DNA of 64,000 nt. Origin: Anastrepha obliqua (lineage: Eukaryota; Arthropoda; Insecta; Diptera; Tephritidae). Position numbers and translations under genes: made by a program. The notes under the pieces were generated by a model. It had not been told where the DNA came from, made no database searches, and was given only the letters and a program-made list of their open reading frames with translations. The stretch is from positions 121,519,784 through 121,583,783 of the forward strand of contig NC_072893.1 of assembly GCF_027943255.1 (NCBI RefSeq). Reading direction: 5' to 3'. Position 1 is the first letter of the stretch. Each line of letters opens with the position of its first letter. Shown piece by piece: positions 22,656-32,822 of the stretch.

Positions 22656-24764
22656 TTTGCTGCTGGTTGTGCTACTTGGGCCGCTGATGCCCTGACTGGA
22701 ATGGTGGCTGCCTTACGGCCACTGATTACTGCGTGTCTACGGCTGTGCGTTATATCGAGTTTCTTGCTGTTGTTGTTTTATCTAACTCAATTAAAATGTC
22801 TACCTATTAAATGTATGCGTTTTTTTTTTAATTAACACTTAAATTTCAGTAAATTTGTGACACCATACTGGGGTGTCCAGAAATTTTCGCACACACTGCA
22901 CAAGCGATTACGCTTATACTGCGCCCACTTTTTTCTTGACAATTTTTTCTTCCTTCGATATCTACACTATTTGTCACTAGCAATACACCACGCGTAATTC
23001 TGTGCACTCCACCGCCTCAACACGACAATGTCCACTAGTTTTCTATATTAGTTAGTTAATTTTTATTAAAATTTTAATTTTCAACTCTTTTTCATGGAAT
23101 TATTGGAGAAAAAATTATACGTTCTTTCCTCACATCCACTTCTTTGGTATCTATCACGATTTCGATTCGCCCTCGACTGATTTCGATTTTTCGTTCCTTG
23201 CTTTGTTGTGCCTTTTATTTTACCATTCGTTGTCGTCCGTTAATTCTACTTCTGCTGCTTCTTCTTATCTTGACATTTTTAACGAATTCGTGTACATGAA
23301 GTAATTTCTGATAAATAAGACAATGCAGAAGAGATAAAATGACATTAAAATTAGAGAAAACAAAAAAAATTAATTGTCAAAAAATTTCAGAACGAAAGTG
23401 ACACGACACACAGGAAAAAATGCAACTAGAAGAAAAGCAATTGGGAATTAGCAACAAAAGCCGAGAAAAACACAAACAAGTGTCATGATAGACTTGAGCA
23501 GATACTTAGGAACAAAATGTCAAATTGAGAAAAAATGTTTAACGTCAAGATTGCGAAAAAATTAACAGTAAACAGTTGCTAATTACTAATTCGCTGTTAT
23601 CTAGTGCTGATTCATTTAAACAACTCAGCTGCCGACCAACCCTTTTGCGTTACCCCCCTTCAGAACAAATTCCAAAGGTGTACAGAAACAACTATCTTTA
23701 GACATTTTTATTAAAATATTTTGTAATTAATTAATTTCGCGTTCAATTTGCTCAATTTTTGGATATGCCTTGGCTATGCTAATAGCACTTGCACTCTTAT
23801 ATTGGAAATTACAAAGCACGTATTTACCGTTACCTATACATAACACTTCAACGAAACAGTCTAATTGGAATGTGGAAGTTTTTTTTTTGTTCATCAATGC
23901 TACGTCACCATAAAATGCTCCTTTTAAGCAATGACTGCTTTTTAATCTAATTTATTTTCACTGCAATTTAAGCGTTTTCTAAATACGTTCACATAGAAAA
24001 ATTTATCAGCCTACAAATAGTAGAGCAGAAAATCAACAACTGAGCAAACTCGACAGCGAATAGTGTTACCAGTCTATTTTCATAAATTGGCGGTACTGCC
24101 AGATGTGTTTTTAAGAAATTGCGAAATAATTATAAGTGGTATACGTATTTGGAATAATATTAAAAGAACTTGAAAAATTGTCAAGCAATAGCCTCATATT
24201 TAAGAGAATACTTCGCAACCCTAACTTAGCTATATCTCTCCTCTCTGTTCTTCTGTTCTTGATTTTTTCGCATACTTTTGAATTTCACAGCAATAGGAAG
24301 ACAAGAGCCGATTTTATCAATTCATTCCGGATGTAAAAAGAAATAATAGAAATAGAAAATAGAAATAAAAGTAGGCTTACATATACGGCGATTATCAACA
24401 AATTCATAAGAATTACCCTCCCTGTTCGCATATGGCAGATTACCTGCTAAGTTGTCAATCAGCTGTTAAGACTGTTTTGAAAAATGTTCTTCATAGAAAT
24501 TAATTTGGTGGAATATTTTAGTGTTTTTCGTTAATGCTTATTAACGATATGAAGAGGAGGAGGAAGAGTTGGAGGAAATCCGTAAGCGACTTTTACTGAG
24601 GTTTTAAAAAAAAGTATGGCAGTAATACGCATGCGAAATTCAATATTAGATTTTATAATAGCAATAATAGGCCAAAGCGTCTATGGACACTCGTTTTTTC
24701 TGTAATATTGACGTTCCTCCTTATAAATATATACATATATGCATAACTGGCCCTTTCTCCTTCT
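22656..24764. other. Upstream region of shi; no gene recognised
   Basis: It should hold the 5' UTR and promoter of shi (minus strand), but no TATA box or clear start site can be assigned. It is somewhat less AT-rich near 22660-23000. Nothing repeat-like was identified. Confidence 0.4.
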
Positions 24765-24905
24765 TAGGTGTTTTGCCGAGCTCCCTTCTGTAGGTGTGGT
24801 GGGTGTTGTTTTTTCCACAAATTGAGGGACCTACCATTTTGGTATTTCACAGAGCTTCGAACCTACGTACTTCGAATTCCGCGCCAAGTCACTCGGGTAC
24901 ACCGG
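24765..24905 (-). mobile_element. SINE copy D, middle-deleted
   Basis: On the minus strand, GTAGGTTCGAAGCTCTGTGA (B-box region) passes almost directly into GTAGGTCCCTCAATTTGTGG, AACAACA and GGGAGCTCGGCAAAACACCT. These are the head and the 3' end of the SINE family seen at 44363 and 55927. The 130-bp middle part (CGGTCGCC to GTCGGCTTGAAACT) is absent. It is either a deletion copy or a distinct short subfamily. Confidence 0.65.
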
Positions 24906-25523
24906 CTTCCATTTACATTCCTCACATGTGTAATAATAATCATCGATAACACAGAAAACACAGGGTAGTACGGAAAAGGTATCTTTATCACCTAAGATGA
25001 TTTAATAATCTCGTATTTCGGTATGGAAATTTTGTATGTAATCTCGCTTATTTTATTTATATTTTTATTTTTAAGCTTGAAAAAAAAGATAGTCTAGTTA
25101 TACGTGAATCTATTGTAAATTTGTGGAAATTAACAAATCGTCTTGACACTCATGTAGAACATGCTAGGACAATTTTTCCATTGGTTCCATTTGCTGCTGC
25201 TTTGTACTTTTTCTTAGGTCACATGTCTCATCGTGCACTATTTCAGAATCAAACCAGAAGCACTTTGGAGAGTTGATAGATAATTCCAGTGTAGTAAATC
25301 CCAATCGCAGTTATCTTATCCAATTTATAAGGTGCAGTATCAACAACTTTTCTTTGACAAAAAACATCCAATATAACGATCAGAACTAACATCAAACGCT
25401 TCGTGTTTCTTTATTCATATCAATTAGAAACAATGCAGCCCTGTACGGCAGTAATAGCTGAAGTTGTTGTTCAGTGGATTTTGAGCGGAAGTGGCCTATA
25501 AGTGACAACTGGTTGACAGAGGT
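24906..25523. other. Upstream region of RpLP2
   Basis: No other gene was seen. It should include the RpLP2 promoter; no TATA box is evident, as is usual for fly ribosomal protein genes. Confidence 0.4.
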
Positions 25524-25534
25524 CTTTTCGTTCT
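25524..25534 (+). promoter_or_regulatory. RpLP2: Candidate TOP-type transcription start of RpLP2
   Basis: CTTTTCGTTCT is a pyrimidine-rich start followed by a short leader that ends at a donor (AAA|GTAAGT, intron from 25604). Ribosomal protein mRNAs usually begin with such a 5' terminal oligopyrimidine tract, which ties translation to growth signals. The exact start is inferred. Confidence 0.35.
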
Positions 25535-25850
25535 AAAGCTTTTAAACGAAAGTTGTATTTTCTTGTGCTGTTAACGTTTCGTGTCGATAAAAAGGACTTA
25601 AAAGTAAGTAGAAACTATAAATTGGGGAACAAACGTGAACACAATTAATGGCGCATAATGTTTAAGTGAAATTAGCTCATTTAAATGCCTGATGTTAAAG
25701 ATTTTAAATGATTGGAAAAATAACTTGAGACGTAGTAGGTCCAATACTTCAACATACAGTTGTTGGTATGTGCGTGCTAAGTTTTTGCTATACATATTTG
25801 CAAGTTTGTTGATTTTCAGTAAAGCATTTATTATTATTTTTATTTGCAGA

Positions 25851-26192
25851 ATGCGTTACGTAGCTGCATACCTATTGGCTGCTCTTGGCGGTGCCGAAAA
25901 CCCCAAAAATGCTGATCTTGAGAAGATCCTTAGCTCTGTCGGTATTGAAGTTGACTCCGAACGCCTCTCTAAGGTGATCAAAGAATTGAATGGCAAGTCT
26001 ATTGAAGAACTGATTGCTCAGGGTCGCGAGAAACTCTCGTCCATGCCTGCTGGTGGTGCTGTTGCTGCCGCTGCTGCACCAGCTGCTGGTGCTGCTGATG
26101 CCGGTGCCGACAAGAAGGAAGCCAAGAAAGAAGAGAAGAAGGAAGAATCAGAATCTGAGGACGACGATATGGGCTTCGGTCTCTTCGAATAA
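25851..26192 (+). CDS. RpLP2: 60S acidic ribosomal protein P2
   Basis: P2 forms part of the flexible stalk of the large ribosomal subunit that recruits translation GTPases. The 113-residue frame starts [14 protein letters not shown], has the dimerisation region with [12 protein letters not shown] and [17 protein letters not shown], an Ala-rich hinge (about 64-85), a Lys/Glu tract and the conserved acidic tail [13 protein letters not shown]. The length and tail match the P2 family. ATG 25851 is chosen because the family starts MRYVAAY and a splice acceptor (TTTGCAG, ending at 25849) lies one base before it; the longer open frame upstream is intron. A leader exon ends at 25603 (intron 25604-25849). 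AATAAA follows at 26242. An apparent 3' intron (26269-26453) carries a snoRNA. It converges with the RbfA-like gene. Confidence 0.97.
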   Translation: MRYVAAYLLAALGGAENPKNADLEKILSSVGIEVDSERLSKVIKELNGKSIEELIAQGREKLSSMPAGGAVAAAAAPAAGAADAGADKKEAKKEEKKEESESEDDDMGFGLFE

Positions 26193-26305
26193 GCTACTAA
26201 TTATTTTTAAAGGGGTCTGCCGGCAGCCGCTAGTGCAACATAATAAAAAAACGTGCAAAAACTTGTGGGTGAGTAAGTCAAAAATACAATTTCTGCAGTA
26301 TTTAG

Positions 26306-26388
26306 AAATAACATGATGAACAAAACTTCTCACCATCTTTCGACTGAGCATAAACGTTGATGTCACATAAGTTTTTAACTGATTGAAT
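26306..26388 (+). ncRNA. C/D-box snoRNA, copy 1 (28S rRNA 2'-O-methylation guide)
   Basis: Box C ATGATGA (26313-26319), box D' CTGA (26344-26347), box C' TGATGT (26358-26363) and box D CTGA (26379-26382) occur in order with normal spacing. ACCATCTTTCGA directly before D' is complementary to the conserved 28S rRNA sequence CGAAAGATGGT. By the D+5 rule it would direct methylation of the second A of GAAAG. It lies in an apparent intron: donor GTGAGT at 26269, acceptor TTACAG ending at 26453. A near copy is at 27046. The terminal stem is weak by eye. Confidence 0.8.
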
Positions 26389-26929
26389 GCAACGTTAAAT
26401 GTTTTATTATTTTTTTATTTGTTAGCTATAATATTTTTTTTTTTTCATTACAGGTTACCGCTCAAGTTTCAATCAACGGCATCAGCATGGGGAGGGTTTA
26501 AAATCGCTGTAAAATTCCGTAAAGACAAACTAAAATTTGTTTTTTCTTTGGAGACTTGCAATTTAACAAACCTATACAACAAAGTTGAATTTTATTTCTA
26601 TGAAATAAAAGAAAGTAAAGTTTTTACACGTTTAAAAAAACGGTTTTATTTGCTCTACGCATGTGGGTGGTAGAAAATTAGAGAAGTATTTAGTGCTTAA
26701 AAAATTATTTTGTAGATTGCATCTACTTTAAAGTCTATTTTGAATTTCTATATCTACAATTTATTAGCCAAATTGTTTAGGTGGAGATTCGCGTGATCGT
26801 ATTACTTTTGGGAAAAATATATTTTCAATTTATTTTTATTTGACCGCACGTTTACGTACATTAATTGTTGACGTAGTAACGTAGGTGCCAGTTGACCAAG
26901 GGAACTAAAAAGAGAACAATTCCAACCCC

Positions 26930-27215
26930 TAACAAACATGCTCGCTCGGATAAGCGATTCATTTGGAAAGGATCTGCTTGGCAGTCGAACAATTGCGGAG
27001 GGTGAGTAAATGCTGAAATGATTGCACGATTGAAAATTTATTTGGATGATGAACTAAACTTTCACCATCTTTCGACTGAAAAAAACGTTGATGTCAAATA
27101 AGTTTTTAACTGATAAAATATATAATTTGAAATGCTATAGTTTAGCTAAGTGCGCATTGCAGTAAATTTTTTTTTATTTGCAGGTTACACATACGGCCAA
27201 CAGAGGAAACGGGTG
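26930..27215 (+). pseudogene. Duplicated 3' end of RpLP2 plus snoRNA intron
   Basis: CGCTCGGATAAGCGATTCAT, TTGGAAAGGATCTGCTTGGC and AGTCG line up with the last RpLP2 codons and 3' UTR (CTTCGAATAAGCTACTAATT, TTTTAAAGGGGTCTGCCGGC, AGCCG, 26174-26230). Both are followed by a GTGAGTAA donor (27002), a snoRNA, and an acceptor whose next exon begins GTTAC (27184). The P2 reading frame itself is not duplicated, and the frame at this copy's end is broken. So this is probably an old tandem duplication kept for its snoRNA. A short ATG frame (MLARISDSFG) arises here but has no sign of function. Confidence 0.6.
27040..27119 (+). ncRNA. C/D-box snoRNA, copy 2
   Basis: Box C ATGATGA (27046-27052), D' CTGA (27076-27079), C' TGATGT (27089-27094) and D CTGA (27110-27113). 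The antisense element before D' (CACCATCTTTCGA) is identical to that of copy 1, as is AAGTTTTTAA before box D. The same 28S target is expected. TTTAT before box C and ATAAA after box D could form a short closing stem. It lies in an apparent intron 27002-27183. Confidence 0.8.
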
Positions 27216-27460
27216 ATTGAAATAAACAAAAAAAAAATTATTTGTGAAAAAAGCTTTTTTGAAAATTTTGAATTTCATTCAAATAAAACATTTTTTATTA
27301 AATTAAAAAATATTTTTTTTTTTAATATTAAGTAAACAGTTAACAAGTTTTTAATTTAAAGACTAACCTATTTTTTGAACTAAATCAATTTATAGGCACG
27401 CATACATACATACATATGTACGTCTATGGTTAAATACACTAACTTATAGGAAAACGGTTT

Positions 27461-28669
27461 TTATTTCTTATTGGGCTCGCCCTTGTCATCATCTTCATAT
27501 AAATAATCTTCAGCCTCAAGCAATTTGCGCTGTGTCGGTGTAAGCACCGCATCTGCCGCTGCTTCTGCAGTTATTTGCTCTGCACGCTCATCTATCCATT
27601 CCAATACACGATCGTGCCGTTTGCGTTCTGGCGTACTTTTACGTTCACGTCGTTTAGCTAAAAATTTCTCGAAACCTTCTGCCTGCGCTGCTGCAGCAGC
27701 AAGCTTTTGTTGAACGCGCTCAAGCGATTCACTAGGCCCCGCCATCTCACTACCAGTCATATTTGTCTTTTGTGTATGTTGTTCCCAGGCCTGTTGAGAT
27801 TTGCGCATTTTTGTCATTAACTTAGACATAATATGGCGATGATCTAGGCCAAGCACGTCATGACGCATTTCTGGGAAGTGCTCTTCTTCTGCTTCTCCAT
27901 CAACGTTTTCATTTAAATCCAATGCGTTTTTGCCATAAAACTCACGCTGCATCATATTTGCCAGCAAATTGTAATTCGTATGCTCCACTCCTTCGCGCGC
28001 AACCACCTCATCACCAGCGCCGACTTCCTCTGGGCTGCTCAAATCTATGGTGCGCAATAGCTGCTCCACTTGGGCGATATTTGCTAGTTTTTTCTCACGC
28101 GCAAATTGCACGCGCGGCACTTCACTCATTAGCATTAATTGCGACAGTTCATGGCGTAAGATGCCAGCGCAACGTTGCAATTCCGTTTCAAGCAGCGCAT
28201 CGTTTAGTGGCACACCACTACCCAACCAATATACGTTAATGCATGCAAAGTCCGGTGAGATTTTTACGCGCGTTACTTGCAAACCGCGTCCTAAAACAGC
28301 CTCAGAGGCTTCGCCAGTTGCCAGCAAATCTGTTATGTGTTTCATAAACAACTTATTCAGCACAACCATGCGACGTGTGGTATTCTTGCCAGCTGTGGGT
28401 TTTGCAATATAGGCGCTGTTAAACATTTCCGCCTTATGTTGTCTAATTGAATTGGATGTATTGCCATCACTATTGGGATACCAACGTTTTTTGCTACCCG
28501 ACATGCGCTGACCGACAAGTTTACTCATTACCTTGCTCTGAAATTTTATACTATCGGCCTTTGCATAAGTAGCGCCCTTGCAAGCGGTCGAAAAGCGAGC
28601 GTGTCCTTTTGAGCCATTCCATTCAACGTGCCAAAGGTGGTGATTGCAGCGATGCACATTTCGTAACAT
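27461..28669 (-). CDS. Mitochondrial ribosome-binding factor A-like protein
   Basis: RbfA proteins bind the small ribosomal subunit during 12S/16S rRNA maturation; this one is likely mitochondrial. The 402-residue single-exon frame opens with an Arg/His-rich segment (MLRNVHRCNHHLW) that suits an import signal. The RbfA domain spans about residues 98-215: NKLFMKHITDLLATGEASEA, LQVTRVKISPDFACINVYW and HELSQLMLMSEVPRVQFARE match its KH-like fold. A long charged C-terminal extension (RRERKSTPERKRHDR, and an acidic YLYEDDD end), typical of animal mitochondrial forms, follows. Start 28669 is the first ATG with the targeting segment in frame. The stop overlaps AAATAAA, a possible polyadenylation signal. 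Tail-to-tail with RpLP2. The exact fly orthologue name was not assigned. Confidence 0.85.
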   Translation of the reverse strand: MLRNVHRCNHHLWHVEWNGSKGHARFSTACKGATYAKADSIKFQSKVMSKLVGQRMSGSKKRWYPNSDGNTSNSIRQHKAEMFNSAYIAKPTAGKNTTRRMVVLNKLFMKHITDLLATGEASEAVLGRGLQVTRVKISPDFACINVYWLGSGVPLNDALLETELQRCAGILRHELSQLMLMSEVPRVQFAREKKLANIAQVEQLLRTIDLSSPEEVGAGDEVVAREGVEHTNYNLLANMMQREFYGKNALDLNENVDGEAEEEHFPEMRHDVLGLDHRHIMSKLMTKMRKSQQAWEQHTQKTNMTGSEMAGPSESLERVQQKLAAAAAQAEGFEKFLAKRRERKSTPERKRHDRVLEWIDERAEQITAEAAADAVLTPTQRKLLEAEDYLYEDDDKGEPNKK

Positions 28670-29017
28670 GGCAGCAATAGCGTAGCACGAATTTGCAGCA
28701 AAAATTGGTTAATATATACAATTTTCACGTTTTTGGCAATTTGTTCAATGCACCGAATAACTGTTTTTGTTTATATTTTACTCAGCGTTGCAATTAATTC
28801 ATGACCAGCAGGGTTGCATTCAAAATAATTTTAAATGAGACGTGTTGCCGTAAGTTCATAAAAACTTTTTAAATTACCATAATAAGCAAATTTTTATATT
28901 AAAAATTATAGATTTTAAACAAAAAAAATTATATATGCAAAATCTCAATATTTGCTATATTAGCCATAAAATAAACTTATATATTTTGTGAAACCATAAA
29001 TATATAGTTTTATAGGT
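28670..29017. other. Upstream of the RbfA-like gene
   Basis: AT-rich. It should hold the promoter of the minus-strand gene, but no element can be named. It ends where the LINE begins. Confidence 0.4.
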
Positions 29018-30955
29018 GAAAAGATGCTGCCTATAGAGCCACGCTGCGATCGGGCGCAACGCGAGCCATGTGGGATCGCTACAGAGAGCTGAAAAAGGAA
29101 GAGAGACGTATTATCCGACAGAAGAAACGAGAGGCCGAAATACGTGAGTGCGAGGAGCTTGAGATGCTGGCCAATAGGAACAACGCCCGAAAATTTTACC
29201 AGAAAGTTCGGCGGCTTACAGAAGGTTTTAAGACCGGGGCGTTGTCCTGTAAGAACAAAGACGGCGATCTGGTGACTGACGTACAGAGCAATCTTAAATT
29301 ATGGAGGGAACACTTCTCGAACCTGTTAAACGGTGACAGCTGCGCATGTCATAGAGAATGTGAAGATCCCGATACCCCAATCGTTGACGACGGAATTGTC
29401 GTTCCGTTACCCGATCATGACGAGGTGAGAATAGCAATATCACGGCTAAAGAACAATAAAGCCGCGGGCGCCAACGCACTGCCGGCTGAGCTATTCAAAC
29501 ATGGTGGCGAGGAGCTGGTAAGGTGCATGCATCAGCTCCTATGCAAAATATTGTCGGATGAAAGCATGCCTGCCGATTGGAATTTAAGTGTGCTCTGCCC
29601 AATCCATAAGAAGGGCGATCCTGCAATTTGTGCCAATTACCGCGGGATTAGTCTTCTAAATATCGCCTATAAGGTTCTAGCGAGCGTATTGTGTGAAAGG
29701 CTGAAGCCCACCGTCAACCAACTGATTGGACCTTATCAGTGTGGCTTCCGACCTGGAAAGTCTACCATCGACCAAATATTCACAATACGCCAAATCTTGG
29801 AAAAGACCCATGAAAGGAGAATCGACACACACCATCTTTTCGTCGACTTCAAAGCTGCATTCGACAGTACGGAAAGGAGTTATCTGTACGCCGCGATGTC
29901 TGAATTTGGTATCCCCACAAAACTAATACGGCTTTGCAAGATGACGTTGCTCAACACCAGCAGCGCCGTCAGAATTGGGAAGGACCTCTCCGAGCCGTTT
30001 GATACTAAACGATGGTTCAGACAGGGTGACTCGCTGTCGTGTGACTTCTTTAACCTGATGTTGGAGAGCATCGTACGAGCCGCAGAACTTAATCGCTCAG
30101 GCACAATTTTTTATAAGAGCGTACAATTGCTGGCGTATGCCGATGATATTGACATCATCGGCCTTAACAACCGCGCTGTTAGTTCTGCCTTCTCCAAACT
30201 GGATAAAGAGGCAAAGCGAATGGGTTTGGTGGTGAACGAGGACAAAACGAAGTACCTCCTATCTTCAAACAAACAGTGGGCGCACTCGCGTATCGGCACC
30301 CACGTCACTATTGACAGTTATAATTTCGAGGTTGTAAAGGACTTCGTTTATTTAGGAACCAGCATTAACACCGATAACAATGGCAGCCTTGAAATCCAAC
30401 GTAGAATCTCTCTCGCCAACAAGTGCTACTTCGGACTAAGTACGCAATTGAGTAGTAAAGTCCTCTCTCGACGAACAAAACTAATACTCTACAAGGCTCT
30501 CATCTCTCTCCCGTCCTAACGTATGGCGCAGAAGCGTGGACGATGACAACATCCGATGAAGCGACGCTTGGAGTGTTTGAGAGAAAGATTTTTGTACCTT
30601 TGCACGTTGGCAACGGCAAATATCGCAGGCGATGGCACGATGAGCTGTATGAGCTTTACGACGACATAGACATAGCACAGGGAATAAAGATCCAGCGGCT
30701 ACGTTGGCTGTTGGCTAGGTCATGTCGTCCGAATAGATACAAACGCTTCGGCTCTGAAAGTATTCGATGCGGTACCAGCTGTTGGTAGCAGAGGAAGCGG
30801 AAGACCTCCTTTGTGTTGAAAAGGTCAGGTGGAGAAGGACTTGGCTTCACTTGGTGTGTCCAACTGGCGCCGATTAGCACGAGAAAGAAACAACTGACGC
30901 ACTTTGTTAAACTCGGCCATAATCGCGTAAGCGGTTATCGCGTCAATTAAGAAGA
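29018..30955 (+). pseudogene. RTE-like LINE, 5'-truncated, reverse transcriptase readable
   Basis: Reverse transcriptase of a non-LTR retrotransposon. The frame 29018-30519 begins mid-protein (YRATLRSGATRAMWDRYREL), so the endonuclease is missing. RT blocks follow: AAGANALPAELFKHGG, LCPIHKKGDPAICANYRGIS, YQCGFRPGKSTIDQI, LFVDFKAAFDS (first catalytic Asp), RQGDSLSCDFFNLMLE and the active-site LLAYADDIDIIG. After a frameshift near 30515 the C-terminal part reads VLTYGAEAWTMTT and IQRLRWL. A further shift occurs in LGHVVR, with GRPPL and LASLGVSNWRRLARER up to 30930. The RLRWLGHV..GRP..NW..LA.R ending is typical of RTE-type insect elements. The RT centre is intact but the copy cannot move by itself. 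Confidence 0.85.
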
Positions 30956-31109
30956 AGGTGTTTATCATACCGCGTAATAACTATTTTAAATAATATATTT
31001 TAAACATATTTTAGCAAATATGTATTAAACATTTGCATGGGACGATTTATTTCAAATATTTATTACGCGGTATTGCAAATTTCATTTCATTTTGCATGCA
31101 TACATAATA

Positions 31110-31200
31110 TGCATTTGCAGGTTAGGTTAGGTATATCTGACTGATTTGAATAGATCTCTCATAGACCACAAGTGTTACCAGCGTTAGAGACGTGTTAACG
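31110..31200 (-). pseudogene. Possible LINE 3' tail
   Basis: Read on the minus strand: GGTAACACTTGTGGTCTATG, AGAGATCTATT and ATACCTAACCTAACCTGC. The shared GGTAACACT start and CTAACCTAAC end resemble 12930-13010. Tentative. Confidence 0.3.
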
Positions 31201-31263
31201 GGTTAGGGGTAGTCAGAATTTTCAAAAAAAAAAAAAAATTTAATTTTTTTTGCATTTTCTTAA

Positions 31264-31496
31264 CACGTTCACGTCGGCGCTGTTATTCATGGTCTTCGCC
31301 CACAGACGGCAATGTTTACATCTTTTCGCTCTATCGGGAGCGATTGCAGGTCATAAAACGAAATTTTTTCGTAAGGATAGTCGTTTATGGCATCTCATCT
31401 CATAGGTACCGTCTAATAAAGTACCATTGGTGATACGCGTTGCCAGATGACGCAATCTTATGCGGGCCACCGGTGGTACGCGCCGGCGTGAACGTG
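31264..31496 (-). mobile_element. piggyBac-type MITE, family M2, copy 2
   Basis: Ends CACGTTCACGTCGGCG and CGCCGGCGTGAACGTG with TTAA at 31260-31263 and 31497-31500. The body matches the 13993 copy in inverse orientation (CATGGTCTTCGCCCACAGAC, CGGCAATGTTTACATCTTTT). It has the CCACCGGTGG block once instead of twice, making it 233 bp. It is non-coding. Confidence 0.85.
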
Positions 31497-31857
31497 TTAA
31501 AGTGAAAATTTGAAGTGAATCCGAAAAATACTTTTGGAGTTATTCCACAATTTACAAAGGGCGCTCCACAATCGATAGCAAAAGTAATGCGTTTTTCTCA
31601 AATCTATGGCCCCTATTATGAGCAACATTCGATCTTCGACTGTAGTCGAAAGTGCTGATCGAACGAATTTTCATTTGGTATTATGGTGCTCATTCGTTAA
31701 AGAATAGAACTATTGTGAATTTCGATCGCTCGACGCATTTACAATAGATAATTTTTTCTCAGCTGATACAGCAAATCAAAATAAAAGAAAAACCGATTAT
31801 GTCGAAATTCTTTGCTAACATTATTTTTAAAAGTTAAAAAAAGTATTTTTTGTGAAA

Positions 31858-32228
31858 ATGAGTACAACGGAGTTGTGGTTCGACGATTCATCGGACGATG
31901 AAAGATTAGTGGAACTAGCTAGAAGTGGAAAACAGTTGAGGGACGCATCCAACCCCCTAGAAATGGCTTCCACTGAGTAAATTTGTTATAGAATTTTCAA
32001 AATGTGTTGACGCACTTAATATTACAGAAATTTCCTTACAGATTTTTAAAGAACTTTAGATTATCTAAAGAGGCGTTGGTGAACCTACTGTCCAGTACAG
32101 AAAACCAGTTGCAGCAGTGCACCCGAGCCAAATCCATTCCAAATATTTTAAAGAGACCCCAACGATGATGCTGAAGATATTTAAGTGGAGTCAAATAACG
32201 GAGAAGCAGAAAACATAAGAAATTAAAT
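31858..32228 (+). pseudogene. Harbinger transposase, N-terminus plus tail only
   Basis: Exon 1 begins MSTTELWFDDSSDDERLVEL and ends at 31976 before a donor (GTAAAT). The intron is 31977-32041 (acceptor CCTTACAG). Exon 2 continues in frame: FLKNFRLSKEALVNLLSS, then ENQLQQCTRAKSIPN, matching the HARBI1-type region F+LSK..F..L. The frame stops at 32166-32168. NDDAEDI and ESNNGEAENIRN in another frame are the old C-terminal tail. The DDE domain between them is gone. The intact splice junction supports a real former gene. Confidence 0.75.
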
Positions 32229-32447
32229 TCTTAGAATATTATAGAAAAATCTAAAAAGTATTAAATGGAGACCTTAACGCCACTGTTTCTGTTTTATTTT
32301 TGTTTTAAATTTTCTTTATTCAATTATTCGTCATTCGAAAAAAATATGTATTTCAGTTCCTCTACGTATTTCAGCCCATACCTGCCAAGGGAAAATAAAA
32401 ATGTATTTCTATAAACATCACAAAAAAAAACCATTATTAAGCTTAAT

Positions 32448-32690
32448 TCATTTTGCTGCCGTTCTCACTGGTGGTCCCAAGCAATTCAGCTCCGTTGTAA
32501 ATTCCTCCCATTTTTTTGCTGCTTGAACTTTGGTGCAAATCCCTTTTGCGAATTGTGGATTCGCCTTTCTAACAAAATTAGTATATATTTATTACATGGT
32601 TACTATAAAACCATAAATAATCGCAATCAACTTACACTTTAACAAGTTTTCCCTCAATACGCTACACAATCGAAAGCAAAATTGCATTCG
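32448..32690 (-). pseudogene. Harbinger Myb/SANT-like partner protein fragment
   Basis: On the minus strand, splicing out 32569-32635 (donor GTAAGT, acceptor TTGTTAG) gives GKLVKVKANPQFAKGICTKV then QAAKKWEEFTTELNCLGPP and VRTAAK, followed by a stop at 32448. This is the trihelix-like motif (W..L...LN.LGPP.+) of the DNA-binding helper protein of Harbinger transposons. The 5' part could not be followed beyond about 32690. Confidence 0.75.
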
Positions 32691-32822
32691 ACTATAAATT
32701 CGGTAAACAACGAAAATTTCGATAGGGTTGCACCGCTCATAAAACCAAATTGACATTCGATTTTCGATCTTCGACAACCAGCGAATATCGAAGATCGAAT
32801 GCAACTCATAATAGGGGCCTAT

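Larger units (their letters stand above)
31608..32819. mobile_element. PIF/Harbinger element, internally deleted
   Basis: Ends GGCCCCTATTATGAGCAACA..TTCGATCTTCGAC and, inverted at 32819, GGCCCCTATTATGAGTTGCA..TTCGATCTTCGA. A TAT triplet flanks both ends (31605-31607, 32820-32822), fitting the 3-bp duplication of this superfamily. Inside are remnants of two genes in opposite orientation: the transposase on plus and the Myb/SANT-like protein on minus, the usual Harbinger pair. The catalytic core has been deleted. Confidence 0.88.

Noticed and set aside
26943..27335. Small protein starting MLARISDSFG spliced into YTYGQQRK
   Set aside because: The region aligns with the RpLP2 stop and 3' UTR, so the ATG arose by chance in a duplicated UTR.
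27922..28412. Two plus-strand frames opposite the RbfA-like gene
   Set aside because: Overlap a clear RbfA domain on the other strand; no motif of their own.
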